Notes: a model not told the origin generated them from the sequence alone. A DNA stretch of 64,000 nt from Maylandia zebra (GCF_041146795.1 NC_135188.1:1781419-1845418), one strand, 5' to 3'. Counted from the stretch's first letter, positions 49,071 to 61,223 are shown. Numbers and translations are program-made.

Positions 49071-52000
49071 TCAGCTCCTGTGAAGCAAAGAAAAAAATAC
49101 TTTAAACATTTTTACCTCCAGAGTCACTCGTGAAAATCGAGAATACTTGACCCGACTTACACAACGATCCTGCAGTTTCTCGCCTGGACGTAGCTTCCCG
49201 TGTACCTGACGTCACACTGAGCCTCGTTGTTGGAGAAGTCAGACTCCTCGACCAGGTGAGAGGGGTTCACCGTTACCTGAAAATCAAATAAACAACAATC
49301 ATTTAGAGATGAAATGTGAATAATAATATAAATAATATAAATCCGTCCTGCAAACCCACCTTGAGTATGTAGTTCCCCGGCGGCACATCAGTGATGTCGA
49401 TCCACTGGCAGTCGATGTTGGCGTGGTACGTGTCATAGCATCCAGGACTGAGACCCTAAGAAGACGCCAAACTTACACAACCTGCTTCTGCGATGCTTTA
49501 AAAGCGGAAATCTTTACGTTTTTACGAGAAAGACGTAACCAGTGAAAATCCTGCACAGATACAAAAGTGCAAACTGACTTGTGTGTGAGTAGTGCAGGCA
49601 AAGCGTCGCCGTACTCCTGCATCACACGACGTGTCCTCTAGACAGAAACTGGCTTTGTGTCCCTCAGCAACCTTCAGTCCAGTGGAGACATCCAGCAGGT
49701 CGTAGTTACTAAATGCTTCCATGCTGTGGTAATGCCTGAAGAGGAGAGAAATCTTCTCTGCTAATGTGTTCAGGAAACCGTCCTTTCTGCTGTATTTACA
49801 GTACGTAACATTCTCTTAAATCTCATGTTTCCCTTTTTCAAAAAACAAAACGTGTAATTACTCCAATTAAAACAGATGAAGAGATTTGGTCTACTCTCAG
49901 CTGTTTCTGAACTGTTGGCTCTGTGGGATGTCAGAGTGGATGTTCCTAAAACGCTCACCTCAGGCATCTTTGGCTGAGAAACTACAGTTTCCTAAAATTA
50001 ACTTCTCCCTCGGACATGTTTTAATGTTTTATCTGTTAGTTATAAATCCTGTGTCCACACATCACTCTGCAGGAACTGGGGTGTGACTTTGAGGACATAT
50101 ATGGTGTTTCTAACTCACTGGTGACAGCTGTGCCACTCCCACTCATGCCTGGGTCTCACCGGGAGGAAGTCTGCTGTTCCCTGGTTCTTCACTCGCTGTG
50201 GGAAGCGCAGCAGAACTCGATAGTCGAGGTCACTCACACTCGGGTGATATGCAGAGCTGAAGGAAAAGGAAACAGGAAATGAGCCAAGATACCTGGAGCA
50301 CCTTCACTGTGTGCCGAGATGACACTCGGAGGGTTTTAAGCACTCAGTGCGCAGCCGGAATCGACTTGCACCACCTTTTTAAGTCTTTGTCCTCCACACA
50401 TACATGCCTCACTGCACAGTTTACTCTATTTCCTGCTCACCGAGCGGCAGACGCAATGATTTACTGCAGAGGTGGTTTCTGGTCTTGCCTCAGCAGTTTT
50501 TGCATTCACCTCAGAAATCCTTTGCCTTTCGTTTCAGAGTTTATTTTATTTGGCAGAGCGGCTGCTCAGATCAGAGGAGAGAATCTCAGGCAGCAGCCAG
50601 GTTTGCGTCCAGTCATTCTGTCACTCAGCTGTAGCATCCAAATGGGATGTGGGCCAACACAGTGAGGCAGGCTCAAAGAAGTCCTATCTTTTATTATCTC
50701 GATGTAAATGTGTTTGTCCTGCCTGACGTCACACGTTTCTGCTGCACAGCAAAAATAACCTGTATTGTAAAATGTCAGTGAAGAACAACTTAAATTATTT
50801 TTGACAGACAGATTCATATAAAGCCCAATAAAGCACCTGGAAAGACAGTTCTCCTCAGCTGCACAGCGAAGTGCATACATCTGTGCTCTCTGAATGTACG
50901 AGGCTGCTTGGATGTAGTAAGGGTCAGGAACCAAGTCTGGAAGACCTGCAGAGGAAAAAAATCAGAAACTTAAACGATTAAAACAACCTAAAGGCAAAAA
51001 CTGGGGCATCAACTTTCCACTAATGGGATTTCAAACTCATTTTACTCATCAAGAGTCACATAAATGTCCACATTTAATCCCTCAGATATCTGAATATAAG
51101 ATAACAAAGGGCAATTTTAACAGAATATCTGAATTTTTCTACATGATAAATGTGTAAAATAAAAGAAAAAGTGCTCTTAGATCACTGACCAGACTGTCCT
51201 GTACTTATGAAACATAAAGCTTTGTTGATGGAGTCTGTCCTCTGTGTTTGACAGCTCTGTTCTACACTGTCTAATAAACTGCATCCTTATTGAAAAGTGC
51301 TGCATGTGTTGATTTGACTATGCAGACGTCACAAAACCTGTATCTATACAGATCAGCATAATAAGAATCTGCTTGGGAAGAATAATGAATGGACAACTTT
51401 AGATATACTGTCATAAGCTGCAGAAGTAATTTCTCCATCACTGCTGGCTAATCACTAATGACTCTCAAAGTCTATCAATCAAGCATTTAATTTTAACTTT
51501 GCTCAGAGGCTCTGGCACGGGAGACATTAGTTTTGTCATAACGGGGCATTAACTCCGGTTCTCATTAAAATGCATTAAAATCTGCATTAGATGGGATTTA
51601 AATGTGGGGCTCGGCACTCCTTTCGGCGCCAAACCAATTTGATTGATTGGGCGTGATAATGTCTCTAAAGCTTCAAGATGCGTGCCTCTCCATAACTACT
51701 TTTTAACCCTTGTATGGTGTTCGGGTCTGTGAGACCCGTGTTCAGTTTTTTTCAAAAGAAAAATTAAACAATTAATTATTTTTTCACGTGTAAATGTGTT
51801 GTGTCTTTCCACTCACTCCACTGGATTATAACTGATTTATTTATAACATTTTATATAAAAGAAAAACGAGAAGCACATTAATTCATAAATGTGATCTAAC
51901 AAAGGTAAAGGGAAAAAATTAACCATGTTTGCTGTTCATATGTCTTGTAATTGGGATGAAGTAAACATCTGTTGAGTAATTTAACATAAAATTGTTTGAT

Positions 52001-53140
52001 AGTGTTAATTTGGAAAGCCAAAACTCTAGCGGGTCCACCAGACCCATGAACACTGGCTGAGTAACAAAAATACGAACACCACACAAGGGTTAATACACGT
52101 TGGTGTCTTTGCCGCGGTGCTTCTGTCTCACCGTTGTGGAAGAACCTGGTCCCGTAGCCGGCTCCTGGTGGAGGGCGCGCACTCAGCCTGTTCCTGCGGT
52201 CTGGTGGGTAAACGTTATAGAAAACCGAGTTCCTGTGATGAATACTGTGCGGGTCTCGTGGGTCAGTCGCGTCTGTAGTGCGTGAGGCATCGGGTCCGCT
52301 ACGTGGAAATTGTAATTCTACAGCGTTGCTGTACAGTGCTGTGGGAGAAACAATTAACTCTGGCGTGACTCTGGTCAGAGTGTGCGCTCTTTGCACACCG
52401 CGCGCACTGGGAGCGTCTCCCAGCGTGGTCTCCTGGGTTATATGACGTGCGTTCCCAGCGTCCTCTGCCGTGGTCACCCATATTGATGTGGCAGGTGATC
52501 GAACAGTTGAATGCGTGCTCTGGGACCTGGTTCTGCCGCTTCGGCTGTGGGTAAAATCCGGCGATCTTGCCTGTGACGCGCTGGCCCGTTGTACACCTGT
52601 ATCATCTCCAAGTGCACTACGGCCTCCCCGTGGGACTCCGCTGCCGGAGAACTCTTGGACGGAGGTAAGAGCTGAAGAGCTGCTGGACTGTGACCGGAGG
52701 GACCCGGAGTATCCCACAGCCTCTGTGGTGGTTTGGCTGCGGGGTGGGGACTGACTGCGTGTGCCAGGTCGTCCCGAGGCGAGTATATACTGATCCGTAT
52801 CAGCACCAAGGACCGACGCATCCACTTGACTGCGCTCGTTTTGTTGAAAATGGCCGTTGAGTTCGTTAAATTCCCAAGATCCGGTTCTGGTGGGTCTACT
52901 GGACGCAGCCGGAGGGTTCACTTGGTTGTTTGCTCTCAATAGAAGCTGAGCGCGTCTCCGTGTCTGTGCTGGTAAACGATACTGAGTCCCAGTGCTCAGT
53001 AAACTGTACACCTGACCGTTATTCTCCCACTGAATCCGGTGTGTCCACGGTCCAACACGTGCACGCAGATGGTGCTGACCGGTGCCCAAACACACCAGAA
53101 CACCAAATAAGTAAAATAACACAAACACGAACTTCTCCAT
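49071..53140 (-). CDS. loxl5b: lysyl oxidase, LOX/LOXL1 subfamily, probably LOXL5-type
   Basis: Coding exons in transcript order: 52132-53140, 50837-50945, 50119-50256, 49579-49735, 49360-49455, 49161-49276, 49071-49077. Phases agree and the sum is 543 aa. A signal peptide (1 to about 21) precedes a long Arg/Ser/Thr-rich propeptide containing [13 protein letters not shown], diagnostic of the LOX/LOXL1 branch; no SRCR domains. The catalytic domain has [11 protein letters not shown] (H418, H420 and H422 as copper ligands), the cofactor pair Lys446 in EGHKASFC and Tyr481 in YDTY (spacing 35, as in human LOX K320/Y355) and CQWIDITDV. It is a secreted copper amine oxidase that cross-links collagen and elastin. 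Length and the NCRIVVS end resemble LOXL1; the MYDGF/TNFAIP8L1 neighbourhood suggests LOXL5. The paralog name is an inference; the family is not in doubt. Confidence 0.85.
51707..52089. mobile_element. piggyBac-type MITE in intron 1 of the LOX-like gene
   Basis: Flanked by TTAA on both sides (51703-51706, 52090-52093). Inverted ends CCCTTGTATGGTGTTCG and CCCTTGTGTGGTGTTCG match at 16 of 17 positions. A second inverted pair (GGGTCTG...AGACCC) lies inside each end. 383 bp, no frame. It ends only 42 bp from the exon 1 donor. Confidence 0.85.
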
Positions 53141-53643
53141 GGCTCGTCGGGATGGCAACTGCTCCAAAAGTGACACATGAAATAGGCTGACATTTGAGTT
53201 TGACACGGGAGGTGAGGGGGTGTTTTGAATATGCTTGACTCCGTCACGAGGTTGCGCACAGCATCACCGGCAAGGGGGCTTGGTTTGAGAGGTTTTTGGC
53301 ATCTGTGATGTGATTTACAACCATCCACCCATGTACAGCAAGAAGCCGCACTCACAACCGTGGGCATCAGCAAGTTGGTGAAATTTAAACAAAACAAAAC
53401 AGCATTCCATCTGAAACTCTCTTATTGTACCCAAAATACAAATTTTAGTGATTACATGTGGCTTCATTAATTATGTTCAAACGGATGAATATAACGCAAG
53501 TAATAACTTTATGATCAGTCAGTGAATGAAGGAGCTCAAGAGTGCAAATATAGTTGCAATAAAGTGACAAATATGCCCTTTTATGTCAAACAAAGACCGA
53601 AATAAGTGGCATCAGTGTGAGGATGAGAATGAGCGATCCAACC

Positions 53644-55390
<1,747 letters not shown>

Positions 55391-55489
55391 TTTCAGTGGC
55401 GCGGTAAACAAATCAAGTGGAATTATGGGAGCGACTTATCTGCGTGTTGCGCTAAATAGTTAAATATTCTAACGTAATTAATTCCAAAA

Positions 55490-55524
55490 TTTAATTATCG
55501 CAATTAACGCGTTAATTTCGACAG
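55490..55524 (-). repeat. probable hAT terminal sequence
   Basis: On the minus strand AGCTGTCGAAATTAACGCG followed by TTAATTGCGATAATT looks like the 5' end of a hAT family with TTAACGCG ends, about 100 bp upstream of the transposase ATG. I did not find a matching end on the other side. Confidence 0.5.
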
Positions 55525-55596
55525 CTATAAATATAATATAATATAATATAATATAATATAATATAATATAATATAATATAATATAATATAATATAT
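55525..55596. repeat. (TATAA)n microsatellite
   Basis: Pentamer array abutting the hAT end. It is 25 bp longer than the array in the distal copy. Confidence 0.93.
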
Positions 55597-55701
55597 CATG
55601 TTGCTATTTAATGTTTTTTGTTCGTGTTGCAGCTGCTCTGTGAGCCAAGCTTTCGTTGTCTAAATTCAATGGCAATATATCTCTGCACCACACGATGGCG
55701 A

Positions 55702-56350
55702 TAGATTCTCACAGACAGTCTGTGCTCTGCTTCCGCCACCAGTCATCTTTAAATCTTTTTTTTAATTCAATGAAACCTTTATTTAACTGTCCATCTCGCG
55801 GCATTACTTAAAAAAAATCATATTTAAATACAAAGAAGATTAAATACATGAACGACAGTAAATTGATAAAATAAGAGCAAATAAATATATTTACAAATGA
55901 TAGCAACATCAATGGAATAAAAGCATGAACAGCAGCAGAAGGAGAAAGAGGCCTGTATCTACATTATTACTCTGGCAGCTCTCAGTCTCCATACAGACAG
56001 GACACGTTGCAGCGTAATTGCAGACAGGTGCGTGGGCCTGAGCTCCGCCCAGGCAGAATGACGAGTGGAAGAAAGCAGCAACACAATAAACATATGTAGC
56101 CTTGCGGAGCCGGCCGGGCAGACACCGAGACAGAGTGCAACGATTTTATACGTGACAACACACACAAAAAAACACACACAACAAAAATCAGAATGTGTTT
56201 GTGATTTGGATTTTTATTTAAAGGTGAAACCTTTTTTCTTTTCTTGTTTTGCCAGATTAGACATTTTGATTCATTTCATTTAGTTTTTTTGTTTTACTTT
56301 GATGCTATAATAGATGTTTTTAAAATGTAGTCATATTTAATACTATATTG
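55702..56350. other. intergenic, nothing recognised
   Basis: No coding exon seen. AT-rich with short frames only. Confidence 0.4.
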
Positions 56351-56576
56351 CAGGGGTGCCCAATCCCGGTCCTCGAGAGCTACCGTCCTGCAGCTTTTAG
56401 ATGCATCCCTACTCCAACACAGCTGAATCAAATGGTTTGATTACCTCTTCAGCATGCCATCGTGTTTGGCAAAGGCCTGATAACAAGCCATTCATTTGAT
56501 TCAGCTGTGTTGGAGTAGGGATGCATCTAAAAGCTGCAGGATAGTAGCTCTCGAGGACTGGGATTGGGCAGCCCTG
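56351..56576. mobile_element. palindromic hAT-type MITE with perfect 8-bp target duplication
   Basis: Ends CAGGGGTGCCCAATCCCGGT and GGGATTGGGCAGCCCTG are inverted, and the arms pair over most of the 226 bp, with CCAACACAGCTGAATCAAAT in each. The octamer CTATATTG occurs at 56343-56350 and again at 56577-56584. Confidence 0.9.
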
Positions 56577-56619
56577 CTATATTGCATCATGGCAAAACAA
56601 CAGTCTCCTCAAGCTGCTT

Positions 56620-56785
56620 TATACTGTAAGGTAAAAACACTACAGTAAAAGCCAGAAAACCCCAACAATCCAATGATCCCCTTTGAGCAAGCACTGGGCG
56701 ACAGTGGGGAGGAAAAACTCCCTTTAGGAAGAAACCTCCGGCAGAACCAGGCTCAAGAAGGGGCGGCCATCTGCTGCGACCGGTT
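56620..56785 (+). repeat. dispersed fish repeat fragment (GGCAGAACCAGGCTC family)
   Basis: Same family as 14715-14870. Contains GGCAGAACCAGGCTCAAG and CCATCTGCTGCGACC, and is cut at its right by the next palindromic MITE. Confidence 0.6.
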
Positions 56786-56786
56786 G

Positions 56787-57015
56787 GGGGTGGGTGGGCA
56801 ATCTCAGTCCACGAGGGCCGGTGTCCCTGCAGGTTTTAGATGTGTCCTCGAACCAACACAGCTGATTTAAACGGCTAAATTAGCTCCTCAACATGTCCTG
56901 AAGTTCTCCAGAGGCCTGGTAACGAACTAATCATGTGATTCAGGTGTGTTGAGCCAAGGTGAGATCTAAAACCTGCAGGGACACCGGCCCTCGTGGACTG
57001 AGAATGCCCACCCAT
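56787..57015. mobile_element. second palindromic MITE, related to the first
   Basis: Left arm GTGGGCAATCTCAGTCCACG is mirrored by CGTGGACTGAGAATGCCCAC on the right. AAAACCTGCAGGGACACCGG pairs with its complement, and AACACAGCTGATT-type words lie inside. The outer limits are approximate. Confidence 0.75.
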
Positions 57016-57071
57016 GATATAGGGAGACAAGATGAAGTATACTTCTAATGGCCTATTTTAGCAGTTAATTT

Positions 57072-58859
57072 TTAACAATCAACTGGTGGTAATCCATCAT
57101 CAGAATTGAGGAAAGGTGGTGTTGATGGAGACTCTACAGGAGGATTCACTGGGGAAGCCATACCTGCACTTCTGCCAGGGTGTCTTGGACGTACCTGAAT
57201 AAATGTAGTTTTCCCTGGAAGTGGACGAGGATTAATCTGAGACGGAGTCTCCTCAGAACATCTCCCCATCATGCTTCTATGGTCCAACGATGCCAGCTTT
57301 TGTCCTTTCTGTTTTTCTAATTTAAGCTGGAGTTGAGCGTCTTTCACTCTAGATTTTAGATGACCTATCTCTTTTTCTTCATTGGCAGCCTTTTGGATAA
57401 TCTGGTTCACTGGTCCAATGAGCTCCTCTCTTTGTCGGAATAAAGCGTACTCGGAAGACTTTACCATGTCATTGTACTGCTTTTTAAATGATTCCAGCTC
57501 CCGTGTTTTAGCTAGTAAAGCTGCATCTAGATCCTTGCATCTGATACGTAGACAGTTCAGCTGTTTTTCAAGAAACTCCGTTGTTCCAACAAAGGGGGTG
57601 CCTTCCACTCCGTCTACGTATTTCTTTTTCAAGTAGTGGAACATATCCCTAAATTCCACCTTTTCTTTTCCTCTCAAGTGACCTTCATGTGGAAATGCCT
57701 TTTCAAAGGACAAAACGCACTGGCACAATTCCTCTTGGAAGTAGCGCTCTTTCTTCTCCAGCCAATTCACTTTGGATATAAATCTTTCCCGTTGCTTTTT
57801 TGTGGAGCGCAGTTTCTCTTCCAGCGCCACCTTTTCAGCCAGTGCCTGATTGTGTGCCGCTTTTACTTTGTGCCGGTCCACTGCTGTCTTTCTGTGGTTT
57901 TCCTGCTCTGTGCTTAGGGCCTTTTTGACGTCTTCAATTTTCTTTTTCAAAGAATCAACTTCGTCTTCAAGCATAGCCTTCATTTTCTTTTCCAAGGCCA
58001 GAGCTCTAATATTACTCTGGCATTTCTGCTTGATCGCCATATTCTGGGCCTTTTGGTCGTCTATCACTTTGCCCATTTGACCTTTCTCCTCTGTTAATTC
58101 TTTCATGTTTTTAACCATAAATTCATTTTCGTCTTGTAACTGTGTATTATGCCACAAAACACCGTCAATCCAACACTGCGAGGATTGACGTTCTTCCTCG
58201 CGTTCCTTAACCGCATTGACGGTCACACCTCTACTATTTTTTACTGCCGTCTGCAGCTTTTCTATTTTGGAGTCATACATGTTGATCACCTCTTCTAACT
58301 TCCTGTCTGCAGCATTTGCTTTGTTTTCCAGTTTTTTAGTATTTTCCTGGTAAAACTGCTGCATCTTATTTTTTTCCTCTTTGTGGCGTTTCAATAATAA
58401 TTCAACAACTTGGCTGTTGTGAAATTGCTGACGTGCCACCTTTTCTTTCTCTGTTTCCAGCAGTCCTTGCAGGACTTGGACTTCGTCCTCGTGTTTTTCT
58501 TTAAGCTCAGCCAGAGTTTTCTCCGTCTCTGCGCGGAACTTTACCAGAGCTTCGTGGTCATCTTTTATCGAGTCCAACCTGTCTGCGATGTTTGTCCTGT
58601 CATCCAAGACCGAACCCAGCAGCTTATTATTCTGCAAAAGTTCATTGTTTTCTTTTGTTAGATCCTCGATCCGTTTCTTATTGACTGTATGCAGGTTTTT
58701 GAAGTAGTCAAGCTCAGTTTTGAGCTTTTCAACCTCGTCGATCATTGGCTGCAGTCTTTGCTCGAACTGTCTGGCATATGTTTCTTTTTCTTTTTCACTT
58801 TTTTTAACCATTGTTTTCGAGAAATTAACATTTCTGTCTTTGTTAGCTTTCGAACTCAT
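57072..58859 (-). CDS. intronless coiled-coil protein, family not recognised
   Basis: A single uninterrupted frame of 595 codons starts at an ATG (MSSKANKDRN) and ends at TAA. Residues about 20-480 are almost wholly heptad-like, rich in Glu, Lys, Gln and Leu, so a long coiled coil is expected. About 510-595 is Pro/Ser-rich and ends PPVDC. No signal peptide, membrane segment or enzymatic motif is visible. Overall style resembles ciliary or basal-body coiled-coil proteins (for example the BBOF1/DUF4515 group), but I cannot show homology. A TATA box and three CRE-like motifs lie just upstream. An intact long frame amid decayed transposons argues for selection or recent origin. Options are a retrogene of a spliced parent or a genuine intronless testis-type gene. 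Confidence 0.7.
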   Translation of the reverse strand: MSSKANKDRNVNFSKTMVKKSEKEKETYARQFEQRLQPMIDEVEKLKTELDYFKNLHTVNKKRIEDLTKENNELLQNNKLLGSVLDDRTNIADRLDSIKDDHEALVKFRAETEKTLAELKEKHEDEVQVLQGLLETEKEKVARQQFHNSQVVELLLKRHKEEKNKMQQFYQENTKKLENKANAADRKLEEVINMYDSKIEKLQTAVKNSRGVTVNAVKEREEERQSSQCWIDGVLWHNTQLQDENEFMVKNMKELTEEKGQMGKVIDDQKAQNMAIKQKCQSNIRALALEKKMKAMLEDEVDSLKKKIEDVKKALSTEQENHRKTAVDRHKVKAAHNQALAEKVALEEKLRSTKKQRERFISKVNWLEKKERYFQEELCQCVLSFEKAFPHEGHLRGKEKVEFRDMFHYLKKKYVDGVEGTPFVGTTEFLEKQLNCLRIRCKDLDAALLAKTRELESFKKQYNDMVKSSEYALFRQREELIGPVNQIIQKAANEEKEIGHLKSRVKDAQLQLKLEKQKGQKLASLDHRSMMGRCSEETPSQINPRPLPGKTTFIQVRPRHPGRSAGMASPVNPPVESPSTPPFLNSDDGLPPVDC

Positions 58860-58930
58860 TTCTGCTTTTTTATGTGCTGTATCACTCCAACAAAACGATA
58901 GCTTAATGAATTCCCTTTGACAGCTGTCCT

Positions 58931-58940
58931 CTATTTATAG
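58931..58940 (-). promoter_or_regulatory. TATA box of the coiled-coil gene
   Basis: CTATAAATAG on the minus strand, 72 bp upstream of the ATG. A start about 30 bp downstream would leave a 5' UTR of roughly 40 nt. Confidence 0.6.
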
Positions 58941-58973
58941 ACTTGAACATCAAAGGATGAAAGGACTGTCACT

Positions 58974-59023
58974 ATGACATCACCACGTTCTGTGACGTAA
59001 CAGGGCTTTGGAGCGTGATGTCA
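58974..59023 (-). promoter_or_regulatory. three CRE-like octamers
   Basis: Plus-strand words TGACATCA (58974-58981), TGACGTAA (58993-59000) and TGATGTCA (59016-59023) each differ from TGACGTCA by one or two bases. They lie 33-92 bp upstream of the TATA box, a usual place for CREB/CREM/ATF sites. Confidence 0.45.
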
Positions 59024-59059
59024 CGGGGGTGGGCGTGGAAAGGATTTTGGGGGTCTAAA

Positions 59060-60309
59060 CAAAGCGTGTCTTTTTTTTAAAACTTTATTTAACAAACAAT
59101 GAGTATACAACATACGAACAGATGAAGTATACAACAGAACATGAACACAAAAAGCCAAGGGTGAAAGAAAAAGGTAACAATTATAAGAATACACGCAAAA
59201 ATTCACATACATATATTGTTGTGAGAGCCTTTTTGTTGGTGCAGTCTGATATTGATTGTATGTGCATGTGCACATCCTTAAAATAATGACAGAAATATGG
59301 TGTTTTGTTAGTAAACTTACATTTATGGATAAAAAATTTAGCTAAAAGTATTAAGAAATTTATCATAAAAAACATTTCTCATACTTCTTGGGGAACTTAA
59401 AGAAACAGAATAAAACATTTTCCCATCGTAAAGAAAACTCCCTTAAAATATGGACAATAACAAAGCTGCTAAATTCCTTCCAGAATCTCTGTGTAAAAGA
59501 ACAGTACCAAAAAAGATGTGTCACCGTTTCTGGATGATCCCCACAGAAAGTACAATTAGTATTTATGTCCCTTTTAAATTTGACCATGTAGTGACTGGCT
59601 GGATAACATGTATGTCGAATTTTAAAAGAGACTTCTTTCACCTTATTTACAATCAAATATTTATGGGGGACCATCCAGACTGTCTTCCGCTTGATATCTG
59701 GAACACTGATTGGAAAATTATATAGTGCAATAAAGTCGTTGTAAGTAAGTAGTTGTCCCTCTTTACTAACCAGCTGAGCCACCAATAGGATCCCATTTTG
59801 GAGCCAAGTTTCCAGGAAAAGTGATTTATTTTTCTATAAAATATCTCTGTTGTTCCAGATAAGGTATTTGTGAGGTGAGAAGTTGTGTTTATAAATGAGG
59901 GTCCACGCTAAGAGGACCTGCTTATGGAAGGATGAAAGCTTTACAGGGACTTTCTCAACATTGTAATTACAATTTCAAATAAAAGTAAAGCCACCAAAAC
60001 GAGAGAAAATGTGGTATGGTATAAAGTTCCAGATAGAGGTAGGGTTTTAAGAAAATGTTTGGCCCAATTAATTTTGAAAGTGTTATTTAAAGTAGAAAAG
60101 TCTAAGACGTTAAGCCCACCTGATTCGTACTTATTCATCACAACAGTTTTTCTAATATAGTGCGTACGGTTTTTCCATATAAAATTAAAGAGCATACGGT
60201 CAATATCTTTACTACTTTTCTTATCCAGATGTAAGGAGAGAGCAGCATATGTTCATCGGGATATCCCTTCAGCTTTAGTAATTAACACTCTACCTTTCAA
60301 AGACAAGTC
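59060..60309 (-). pseudogene. 5'-truncated L1-type LINE, ORF2 C-terminal remnant
   Basis: Minus-strand pieces read RVLITKAEGIS, then LFNFIWKNRTHYI and SGGLNVLDFSTLNNTFKINW, then a segment with CTFCGDHPETVTHLFWYC, the cysteine/histidine motif at the L1 ORF2 C-terminus. At least one stop (after GIS R) and frameshifts break it. The 3' end near 59070 is A-rich on the minus strand. Confidence 0.75.
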
Positions 60310-60321
60310 CCTTGTTCCAAG

Positions 60322-61223
60322 ATGGCGCCGCCGCGTATGGATGCCCCGGTGCTTCAGTGCGTTACTTCTGTTTTGTTTTTGTGCATAACTTCTGTGTCTG
60401 GGCACTCCTCTGGATATTCTTACACTAGAGAAGAGCTTCTTAACTACAGGACTACAACACCTGTGGATTTACTTCCAATATTTGTCGCATCTGCGGCAGA
60501 TTTACTGCAGACTCTGATCAGGAAAGTGAGACGCCGAAAGCGAGGAAAGCGAGCCGGCGCACTCGTGCGTCTGAGGAGACGCGGACTGCGAACTGCTCTT
60601 CCTGGGATCTTCCTTTCCAACGTACGCTCACTCAGGAATGAGATGGACGAGCTGGCCCTGATGAGAAGCATGAACAGAGACGTTGCCTCCTCCTGTGTCT
60701 TGTGTTTTACGGAGTCGTGGCTCTGTGAGGACATCCCGGACAGCGCGCTCAAGCTGGAGGGCTTTCATCTGCTGCGCGCGGACCGGCAGGCCTCTCTCTC
60801 TGGTAAGACCACAGGTGGACGTGTCTGCTTCTACATTAATAGTGGCTGGTGCACAGATGTAACAGTGATTGCTCAGCACTGCTCTTCCTCTCTGGAATAC
60901 CTTTTTATTCACTGCAAACCGTTTTATTCTCCGCGGGAGTTTGCTTCATTCATCTTGGCCGCTGTTTACATCCCGCCAGATGCGGATGCGCAGGCAGCTC
61001 AGTGCGCACTCGCGGAGCAGATACTGCACATGGAGCGGACATTCCCGGACTCTCTCATCATTGCTCTTGGGGACTTTTACAACACCCCCCTCCTCACCCC
61101 ACACAAAAGAGGATTTCACACCACCTCCTCCCACCACAACCCTTCATATTCATGAAGCAGATGCGAGGAAGCAGTTTAAGAGTCTGAATGCTCGGAAAGC
61201 TCCCGGCCCAGACGGTGTGTCTC
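60322..61223 (+). pseudogene. non-LTR retrotransposon (CR1/L2/Rex-like) 5' part with internal deletion
   Basis: A 277-codon frame starting ATGGCGCCGCCG encodes an apurinic-type endonuclease: LSNVRSLRNEMDEL, CFTESWL, GFHLLRADR, GGRVCFYINSGW and AAVYIPPDAD. The GDFN catalytic motif is altered to GDFYN. After about 61140 the sequence jumps to [13 protein letters not shown] and [10 protein letters not shown], the start of a reverse-transcriptase domain, and then stops at the duplication breakpoint. It is an inactive composite fragment; clade assignment is approximate. Confidence 0.7.

Noticed and set aside
53141..53206. MSNSNVSLFHVSLLEQ extension of the LOX-like protein
   Set aside because: The downstream ATG directly begins a typical signal peptide; the extension would bury it.
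55391..55411. Seven-residue extension of the hAT transposase
   Set aside because: The opening codon is TTG; ATG at 55390 is the natural start.
60322..61155. Host endonuclease-like gene
   Set aside because: Motifs are those of a LINE endonuclease, GDFN is altered and the sequence jumps to an RT fragment.
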